Source: DATGKR01 sp035294565 (GTDB taxonomy: Bacteria; Actinomycetota; Acidimicrobiia; Acidimicrobiales; Palsa-688). From it: DNA of 14,038 bases. Below the pieces are notes generated by a model, which was not told the origin of the DNA, searched no databases, and saw only the letters and a list, made by a program, of their open reading frames with translations. Each line of letters begins with the position of its first letter. The stretch's first letter is position 1. Made by a program: the position numbers and the translations under genes. Location: assembly GCA_035294565.1 (NCBI GenBank), contig DATGKR010000143.1:1-14038 (forward strand), given 5' to 3'. Shown here one piece after another: positions 9,139-14,038 of this stretch.

Positions 9139-9216
9139 GTGTCAGCTTCTGCGGTTTCGGACCCCGGAGGGGCCGGCGGCGTTGCCGCGCCGGTGAGCGC
9201 CGGGGGCGGCGCCTGA
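9139..9216 (+). CDS. Possible 25-residue leader ORF ahead of the carotenoid oxygenase
   Basis: A GTG at 9139 has a strong AGGAGG (9125-9130) eight bases upstream. It opens a 25-codon frame, starting VSASAVSDPGGAGG and ending in VSAGGGA, that stops with TGA at 9214-9216. The oxygenase frame begins at a GTG one base later (9218), with other GTG candidates at 9230 and 9233. The arrangement would allow translational coupling. Alternatively this is the true start of the oxygenase gene, thrown out of frame by a small indel, which would fit a decaying gene. The peptide itself resembles nothing I recognise. Confidence 0.35.
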   Translation: MSASAVSDPGGAGGVAAPVSAGGGA

Positions 9217-9217
9217 C

Positions 9218-10693
9218 GTGGAGGTCCGGGTGGTGGAGCGGTGGCCGTCGGGCCTCCCGGCCGACGACGACCACCCCTACCGCAGCGGGGCGTGGCGCCC
9301 CCAAACCGCTGAGCTCGACGCGTGGGACCTGGAGGTGACCGGCGAGCTGCCCGCCGACCTCGAAGGCGTCTACCTGCGCAACACCGAGAACCCGCTGTGG
9401 CCGCCGATCGAGCGCTACCACCCTTTCGACGGGGACGGGATGATCCACGCCGTCACCTTCCGCGAGGGACGCGCCTCCTACCGGAACCGGTTCGTGCGCA
9501 CCGCCGGGCTGCTGGCCGAGCGGGAGGCCGGGCGGGCCCTGTGGGCCGGGATCGCCGAGAACCCCGCCCTGTCGCTACGGGAGGACGGCTGGGGGGCGAG
9601 GGGGCGGATGAAAGACGCCTCCTCCACCGACGTCGTGGTCCACGCCGGGATGGCGCTCTCCAGCTTCTGGCAGTGCGGGGACCTCTACGAGCTGGACCCG
9701 CTCACCCTCGCCGACCTGGGCCGCGCCTCGTGGGGCGGCCGCTTCCCGTCGGACGTCGGCGTCTCCGCCCACGCCCGGGTGGACGAGCACAGCGGTGAGC
9801 TCCTCTTCTTCAACTACTCCACCACGGCCCCCTACCTGCATTTCGGCACCGTCGACGCCAGAGGACGCCTGACCCGGTACGAGCCGGTGTAGCTGCCCGG
9901 CCCCCGCCTGCCCCACGACCTGGCTTTCACCGAGCGCTTCGCCGTTCTCAACGACCTGCCGCTGTTCTGGGACCGCGAGCTGCTCGAGCGGGGCCTGTAC
10001 GCCACCCGCTTCCACCCCGACCTGCCCTCGCGACTGGGTCTCTTGCCCCGCGACGGCTCGGGCCCGGTCCGGTGGTTCGAGTTCGAGCCGACCTACGTGC
10101 TGCACTGGGCCAACGCCTACGAGGACGGCGACGAGGTGGTGGTCGACGGCTTCTACCAGCGCCGCCCCGAACCCGCCGACGCCCCGGCGGGAGGCCCACC
10201 GCAGCGCATCTTCCGTTTCCTGGCCGCCGACGTTCTCGCGACCACCCTGCACCGATGGCGCATCAACACCGTCACCGGCGCCACCAAGGAGGAGCACCTC
10301 ACCGACCGCTTCAGCGAGTTCGGGATGATCAACGGCCGGCATCGCGGTCGCCGCCACCGCCACGTGTACGCCACGGTCAACCGTCCCGGCTGGTTCCTCA
10401 TGACCGGGGTGGTCCACCACGACACCGACACGGGCGCCATCGAGGAGTACCGGTTCCCCGAGGGGGTCTACTGCAGCGAAACCGCCATGGCCCCCCGGCG
10501 GGGCAGCAGGTCCGAAGACGACGGCTACCTGGTGACGCTGACCGTAGACACCAACCGGGACCTCTCGGAGTGCGGGGTGTTCGACGCCGCCCGACTGGCC
10601 GACGGGCCGGTCGCCTCCGTGCGGCTCCCCGAGCGGGTGTCGAGCGGCACCCACAGCTTCTGGGCGCCGGCGTCGGACCTGCCCGGCTGGTAG
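9218..10693 (+). pseudogene. Carotenoid oxygenase interrupted by one in-frame TAG
   Basis: The frame reads through as a carotenoid cleavage oxygenase of 491 sense codons, a normal family length, except for one TAG at codon 225 (9890-9892). These non-heme iron enzymes split double bonds of carotenoids or related polyenes, holding Fe(II) with four histidines. All four candidates are present: His185 in SAHARVDEHSGEL, and past the stop His233 in LPHDLAFT, His296 in VLHWANAYEDGDE and His479 in SSGTHSFW. The N-terminal DLEVTGELPADLEGVYLRN and HPFDGDGMIHAV are also typical. The two halves lie in the same frame and the second keeps family motifs, so this is one gene. The first half alone lacks three ligands and would be inactive. 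Explanations are a recent nonsense mutation, a sequencing error, or readthrough. GTG 9218 is the longest start; GTG 9230 with GGAGG five bases upstream is an attractive alternative. Confidence 0.88.
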
Positions 10694-10701
10694 GGCCATC
10701 C

Positions 10702-10716
10702 GGCCCCGAAGGGGCT
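10702..10716. terminator. Hairpin between convergent genes, possible bidirectional terminator
   Basis: GCCCC-GAA-GGGGC (10703-10707 with 10711-10715), extended by one G:T pair, lies between the convergent stops of the carotenoid oxygenase (10693) and the diguanylate cyclase (10740). There is no T tract, so its strength is uncertain; the position is what supports it. Confidence 0.4.
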
Positions 10717-10739
10717 CCCCCGCAGCGCCCGCCGGCCGC

Positions 10740-11675
10740 TCAGCCCGACAACAGCCCCCGCAGCACCCGCCGCAGCGCCTCGCCGGCCTCCTCCTCCCCG
10801 CCGATGCCGTCGAGCAGGGCAACTTGGGCGGGGGCGCCGGCCCTTCCTCGCTTCGCCTCGTACATCGCCTGGTCGGCCCGTTCGAACAGCTCCCCGGCGC
10901 TCGCCGCCTCCCCCCGGCTGACAACAGCTCCCACCGACGCGCTCACCGGCCACGCCCGCTCGTCGAGCTGGATGGTCACCTCGAGGGCCGACTGGACCCG
11001 GTCGCGGACGGTTTTGGAGGCATGCTCGCCGGCCAGGCCCTCGACGAGCACGGCGAACTCGTCGCCGCCGAGGCGGGCGACGGTGTCCGATGCGCGCACC
11101 GCCGAACGCAGCCGCCCGGCGACGGCCGCCAGGACCCGGTCGCCGACGGTGTGGCCGGCGCCGTCGTTGATCTCCTTGAAGCCGTCGAGGTCGATGTAGA
11201 GCAGGCACACCGGCTGGCCGCTGCGCTGCGCCCGGCGCAGGGCGTGCTCGACGCACTCGGTGAAGAACCGCCGGTTGGACAGGCCCGTCAGCGAGTCGTG
11301 GGTGGCCAGGTGGTACAGGTCGGCCTGCTGGGACTGGTCGTCGTGGATGTCCAGCGCGGTGAGAACCACCTTGGGGGAGCCGTCGATCTCGTGGCGGTCG
11401 ATCCACCAGCGGGCCCACCGCGGGCCGTGCGGGCCCACCACCCGGTAGTCCCTGCGCCGCCCGGCGCCGCTGCGGGCCACGCCGACCACGTCGTCGCGAA
11501 GGGCGTCCCGGCTGGGGGACTCCACGGCGGCGAGCCACCCGTGGCCGAGCGACTCGCCGGGTGCCAGCCCCGACAGGTCCACCCAGCGCTGGTTAACCGT
11601 GTGCACGCCGGCCGTGTCGTCGGCGACGAGCACGGCGAACGGCGAGACGCTCAACAACGTCGAGACCATCGCCAC
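10740..11675 (-). CDS. PAS-GGDEF diguanylate cyclase
   Basis: 311 residues. It would make cyclic di-GMP from two GTP molecules, a signal that in many bacteria governs attachment, motility or development. The N-terminal half (about 5-110) resembles a PAS sensor domain (SPFAVLVADDTAGVHTVNQRW onward). The linker THDSLTGLSNRRFF (125-138) opens the GGDEF domain. The active-site signature is intact as GGDEF at 203-207, and RASD at 194-197 sits five residues before it, the expected place of the inhibitory c-di-GMP site, so product inhibition is likely. No transmembrane segment is visible, so the sensor should be cytoplasmic. The start is GTG 11675 or ATG 11669; neither has a strong Shine-Dalgarno sequence. 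It lies 67 bases downstream of galE on the same strand and could be cotranscribed with it. The signal sensed by the PAS domain is unknown. Confidence 0.93.
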   Translation of the reverse strand: MAMVSTLLSVSPFAVLVADDTAGVHTVNQRWVDLSGLAPGESLGHGWLAAVESPSRDALRDDVVGVARSGAGRRRDYRVVGPHGPRWARWWIDRHEIDGSPKVVLTALDIHDDQSQQADLYHLATHDSLTGLSNRRFFTECVEHALRRAQRSGQPVCLLYIDLDGFKEINDGAGHTVGDRVLAAVAGRLRSAVRASDTVARLGGDEFAVLVEGLAGEHASKTVRDRVQSALEVTIQLDERAWPVSASVGAVVSRGEAASAGELFERADQAMYEAKRGRAGAPAQVALLDGIGGEEEAGEALRRVLRGLLSG

Positions 11676-11742
11676 CTGAGCATTCTTTGACGGGTCGGGT
11701 CCGTTCCAAACTTCATTCGCCCTCCCGGCCGGGAAACCCTTC

Positions 11743-12759
11743 CTAGCGCGCCGGCCGTGCTTTGTCCCGATCCTCGTGAGCCATCATGGAGTGCCATCCA
11801 TAGGCGGAGGCCACTATGTCGTCCAGCCCGTACCTGGGGGACCAGCCCAGCGTTCGGAGGGCGAGGCGGTTGTCCGCCCACAGGGCCACCGGGTCGCCCG
11901 GACGGCGGGGGGCGTCCTCGCAGGGCACGGGCCGGCCCGCCGCCCGCTCCGCCGCTGCCAGCACCTCCCGCACCGACGACCCCGACCCGGTCCCCAGGTT
12001 GAGCTCGACCGTGTCCCCGCCCGCGGCCAGGTAGTCGAGGGCCCGCAGGTGGGCGTCGGCCAGGTCGTCGACGTGGACGTAGTCGCGTATCGCCGTGCCG
12101 TCGGGGGTGGGGTAGTCGACGCCGAACACCCGCAGCGGCGGTCCGGCGCCGAGCAGGGCCTTCATCGCCACCGGGATCAGGTTGGTCGTCCACGTCCAGT
12201 CCTCGCCGAGCGATCCGTCCATCGCCGCGCCGGCGGCGTTGAAGTAGCGCAGGCTCACCGAGCGCAGGCCGTGGCAGACGTCGAACCAGCGGAGCATTCT
12301 CTCCACCGCCGCCTTGCTCTCCCCGTAGGGGCTCTCGGGTCTCACGGGTGCGTCCTCCGCGACCGGCGCAGCCTCGGGTGTGCCGTAGACCGCGCATGTC
12401 GAGGAAAAAACGAACGCCTTGACGCCAGCCAGTCTCGCCGCTTCGAGCAGCCGGGCGCTGCCGGCGACGTTGTTCACGAAGTAGCGGCCGGGGCGCTCAA
12501 CAGACTCCCCCGCCGACTTGTAGGCGGCGAAGTGGACGATCGACGTCACCCGGTGGGCGGCGATCGTGTTGGTCACCAGCTCCGAGTCGGCCACGTCGCC
12601 CACCAAGAGCGGCGTGTCGGCGATGGCGTCGCGGTCGCCGAGCTCGAGCGTGTCGATCACGACCACCTTCTGGCCGCGTCGGCGCAGCTGACGGACGGTG
12701 TGCGAGCCGATGTAGCCGGCGCCGCCGGTGACCAGCACAGCGCCGTTGTCGTTGTCCAC
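11743..12759 (-). CDS. galE: UDP-glucose 4-epimerase
   Basis: 338 residues, the normal size for GalE. It interconverts UDP-glucose and UDP-galactose, feeding galactose metabolism and the synthesis of cell-surface glycans. It is an extended short-chain dehydrogenase: the NAD-binding TGGAGYIG is at 11-18, the catalytic Ser/Thr lies in SSTCAVYG (Thr121 at the position of E. coli Ser124), and the Tyr-Lys pair is Tyr145 and Lys149 in YGESK. HFAAYKSAGESVERP, LRYFNAAGA and DYVHVDDLADAH are typical GalE segments. The GTG start at 12759 is preceded by a C-rich run instead of a Shine-Dalgarno sequence, so translation may start on a leaderless or short-leader transcript. The gene ends in TAG. The diguanylate cyclase follows on the same strand; no other sugar-nucleotide genes are in the window. 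Confidence 0.95.
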   Translation of the reverse strand: MDNDNGAVLVTGGAGYIGSHTVRQLRRRGQKVVVIDTLELGDRDAIADTPLLVGDVADSELVTNTIAAHRVTSIVHFAAYKSAGESVERPGRYFVNNVAGSARLLEAARLAGVKAFVFSSTCAVYGTPEAAPVAEDAPVRPESPYGESKAAVERMLRWFDVCHGLRSVSLRYFNAAGAAMDGSLGEDWTWTTNLIPVAMKALLGAGPPLRVFGVDYPTPDGTAIRDYVHVDDLADAHLRALDYLAAGGDTVELNLGTGSGSSVREVLAAAERAAGRPVPCEDAPRRPGDPVALWADNRLALRTLGWSPRYGLDDIVASAYGWHSMMAHEDRDKARPAR

Positions 12760-12825
12760 GGGGGAAGTCTGACAGGGCCGGCGCTGCCGCGCGCGGCTTA
12801 CCGCGGGCCGAGCGTCGCGAGTTGA

Positions 12826-12841
12826 CGGCGCTGTGGCGCCG
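12826..12841 (-). terminator. Hairpin after the G1 peptidase gene, possible terminator
   Basis: CGGCGC (12826-12831) pairs exactly with GCGCCG (12836-12841) around a TGTG loop, 24 bases past the peptidase stop codon on the minus strand. There is no T-rich tail, so this is a modest candidate. Confidence 0.35.
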
Positions 12842-12864
12842 CTAGCTCACGACCCGTCGGGCTT

Positions 12865-13674
12865 TCACGGCGTCGGGCAGGACTGGGCGTAGGCGCAGTC
12901 GTTGAACGACTCACCGTCGGAGGCCAGCGCGGAGGGCGTCGCCTCGTTGACGACGCCGAGGCCGAGGTCGATCTGGGTGGGGTTCCCCTCTGCGATCGTG
13001 TGGCTGGAGCCGCCTTGGGTGTAGGTGGACGTCGGGCCGAAGTGGACGGTGCCGACGTTGGCCAGGAGGGTCTGGGCGACCAGCAGCGTCGGCGCTTCGA
13101 GGATCCACTCGGCGGACGACTCCGACGACGAGTAGCTCACCGTCTTCGACCAGCTCCAGTGGCCGGCGTCGGTCAAGGAGATCTTCCAGTTGCTGCCGCC
13201 GGTGTTGGAAATGTCGACGGTGATGTCGTCACCGGGGTTGACCGTGCAGGCCGAGTCGCCGGTGCAGCCGCTCAGCGGGGTCTCCGAGGCGGGGAGCATC
13301 TCGTACCAGGCGTTGTAGCCGCCGACCGAGTCCTCCTCGACGCCGGCCTGGATGAGGTCGGAGGTGCTGTAGCCGCCGATGCCCGCCCACGTCGCCGCGA
13401 AGCCGGGGGGGTCCAGGCCGGCGGTGGGCACGACGAAGGTGCCGTCCACCCCGGTGATCCCCGAGCCGGTCACCGCGTAGCCGGACCAGTTGAGGCTGTC
13501 GACCGTCCCGCCTTTGAGGGGGAGCACCTCGCCTTTGTGGGCGGGGATGAGGGTGCCTGTGGCCGCCTGGGCCCGGTCACCTCCAGGCAGCGTTCTGGCG
13601 CTGGCCGGCGCAGCCGCCGCCAGGCCGCCCGCCACCGCGGCCGCCGCGAAAACCGTGAGCACCTTGGATCGCAC
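12865..13674 (-). CDS. Secreted G1-family (eqolisin-type) glutamic peptidase
   Basis: 269 residues. A Sec signal peptide covers about 1-26 (positive start RSK, hydrophobic Ala/Val/Leu core, APASA before the likely cleavage). Peptidase family G1 enzymes use a Gln/Glu pair and, in fungi, work at acid pH. The fold markers are visible: NWSGYA at 62-67, the Gln-bearing WAGIGGYSTSDLIQAGVE (Gln109), and the Glu-bearing SAEWILEAP (Glu189 or Glu193). Two Cys pairs (SGCTGDSAC and NDCAYAQSC) could form disulfides after export. The GTG at 13674 has GGGAGG four bases upstream; the frame continues open to 13803, but the extension lacks a leader-like sequence. AT-richer DNA at about 13700-13745, with TAACTA on the minus strand, could hold the promoter. 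Activity is inferred from the catalytic residues. It is divergent from the YbaK-like gene. Confidence 0.88.
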   Translation of the reverse strand: MRSKVLTVFAAAAVAGGLAAAAPASARTLPGGDRAQAATGTLIPAHKGEVLPLKGGTVDSLNWSGYAVTGSGITGVDGTFVVPTAGLDPPGFAATWAGIGGYSTSDLIQAGVEEDSVGGYNAWYEMLPASETPLSGCTGDSACTVNPGDDITVDISNTGGSNWKISLTDAGHWSWSKTVSYSSSESSAEWILEAPTLLVAQTLLANVGTVHFGPTSTYTQGGSSHTIAEGNPTQIDLGLGVVNEATPSALASDGESFNDCAYAQSCPTP

Positions 13675-13824
13675 CGCTCCTCCCTTGCAGGTTGGTTCCC
13701 AATGACTAGTTACCCCATATCCTGCCTTTCTTCGCTGTATTTCGCCACCCCAGGTGCGCTCACCTGCTTGTCGCCGGCGGGTCTTACGGCCGGGCCGGCT
13801 CACCCCCCCGCCGGGGCTCGACGC

Positions 13825-14038
13825 GTGCCGTTGGGCATCATCTTTGGCGTGTACAGCCTCGGCACCCTCAGCGCCGTCCCCGCCTCCCGGAGCCCCGAGC
13901 TCGTGGGCGGGCCCACCCTCGAAGCGCTCACCCGGCTGGGCTGGCTGGAAACGGTGGGCGTCGTCGAGATCGACCCCGCCCTCTCCGACACGGCCCGCTC
14001 GCAGGACGCCTACCGCCTGCCGCCCGACAGCCTGGCGA
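13825..14038 (+). CDS. YbaK/EbsC-domain protein, N-terminal part, runs off the window
   Basis: The frame is open from 13825 to the last base with no stop. It reads YSLGTLSAVPASRSPELVGG, then TLEALTRLGWLETVGVVEID and PALSDTARSQDAYRLPPDSLA. The pattern of a short leader, then L..LG, VVEIDPALSDTA and a Tyr-containing segment resembles the start of actinobacterial YbaK/EbsC-domain proteins, relatives of the aminoacyl-tRNA deacylases that clear mischarged tRNAs such as Cys-tRNA(Pro). The catalytic part would lie beyond the window. GTG 13825, TTG 13831 and GTG 13849 are possible starts; none has a clear Shine-Dalgarno sequence, and the frame is open further back to an ATG at 13702. The assignment rests on about 40 residues, so it is tentative. 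Confidence 0.55.
   Translation, partial: MPLGIIFGVYSLGTLSAVPASRSPELVGGPTLEALTRLGWLETVGVVEIDPALSDTARSQDAYRLPPDSLA

Noticed and set aside
7381..9216. A 611-codon plus-strand frame opposite the phosphoesterase
   Set aside because: The product has no recognisable motifs, and the opposite strand encodes a complete Tat-exported phosphoesterase. Only the last 25 codons, which lie outside that gene and have their own ribosome site, were kept as a possible leader.
9218..10693. Two separate genes (9218-9892 and 10043-10693)
   Set aside because: They share the same frame, the coding signal continues between 9893 and 10043, and the family motifs and histidine ligands are divided between them in the normal order, so it is one interrupted gene.
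9575..10924. A 449-codon minus-strand frame across the carotenoid oxygenase
   Set aside because: It overlaps the oxygenase and the GGDEF gene and has no conserved features; the plus strand has clear family motifs on both sides of the amber codon.
11776..12825. A 349-codon plus-strand frame opposite galE
   Set aside because: It is a shadow of galE, whose motifs are complete on the minus strand.

Overview
The window looks like a piece of a high-GC actinobacterial chromosome. The genes I counted are roughly 70% GC, GTG and TTG starts are common, and there is a C-terminal fragment of a DUF222/HNH ('13E12'-type) protein, a family abundant in Actinobacteria. A bacterial G1 (eqolisin-type) peptidase, a DUF4012 membrane protein and a long-form Baeyer-Villiger monooxygenase fit a soil or freshwater actinobacterium. 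Acidimicrobiia is possible but this is a guess; no rRNA or tRNA is present to fix the taxonomy.

Layout, left to right. (1) 1-503: tail of an HNH endonuclease-like gene entering from outside the window, ending in a proline-rich tail built of 9-residue repeats. (2) 504-1300: about 800 bases without a convincing gene, holding a long imperfect inverted repeat that could fold into a branched structure (784-910) and a 26-bp tandem array (975-1084). (3) 1301-3622, minus: DUF4012 membrane protein, divergent from (4) 3811-5601, plus: FAD/NADPH Baeyer-Villiger-type monooxygenase. (5) 5642-6145, minus: Mug-type mismatch uracil-DNA glycosylase, convergent with the monooxygenase. (6) 6474-7304, minus: a lower-GC SAM methyltransferase between two direct repeats of about 69 bp, each lying upstream of a minus-strand gene. 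(7) 7501-9021, minus: Tat-exported phospholipase C/acid-phosphatase-like phosphoesterase. (8) 9218-10693, plus: carotenoid oxygenase split by one in-frame amber codon, with a short well-spaced upstream ORF in front. (9) 10740-11675, minus: PAS-GGDEF diguanylate cyclase. (10) 11743-12759, minus: UDP-glucose 4-epimerase. (11) 12865-13674, minus: secreted G1-family glutamic peptidase. (12) 13825-14038, plus: start of a YbaK-domain gene running off the end.

The genes do not form one obvious pathway. They are mostly single transcription units in alternating orientation: an epimerase (sugar nucleotides), a membrane protein of a family sometimes found near exopolysaccharide genes, two exported hydrolases, two oxygenases for lipophilic substrates, DNA repair and c-di-GMP signalling. 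I see no defence system, phage, IS transposase or CRISPR array. The most unusual signals are the single amber codon in an otherwise intact carotenoid oxygenase, the methyltransferase cassette between direct repeats, and the structured and repetitive non-coding block at 784-1084.
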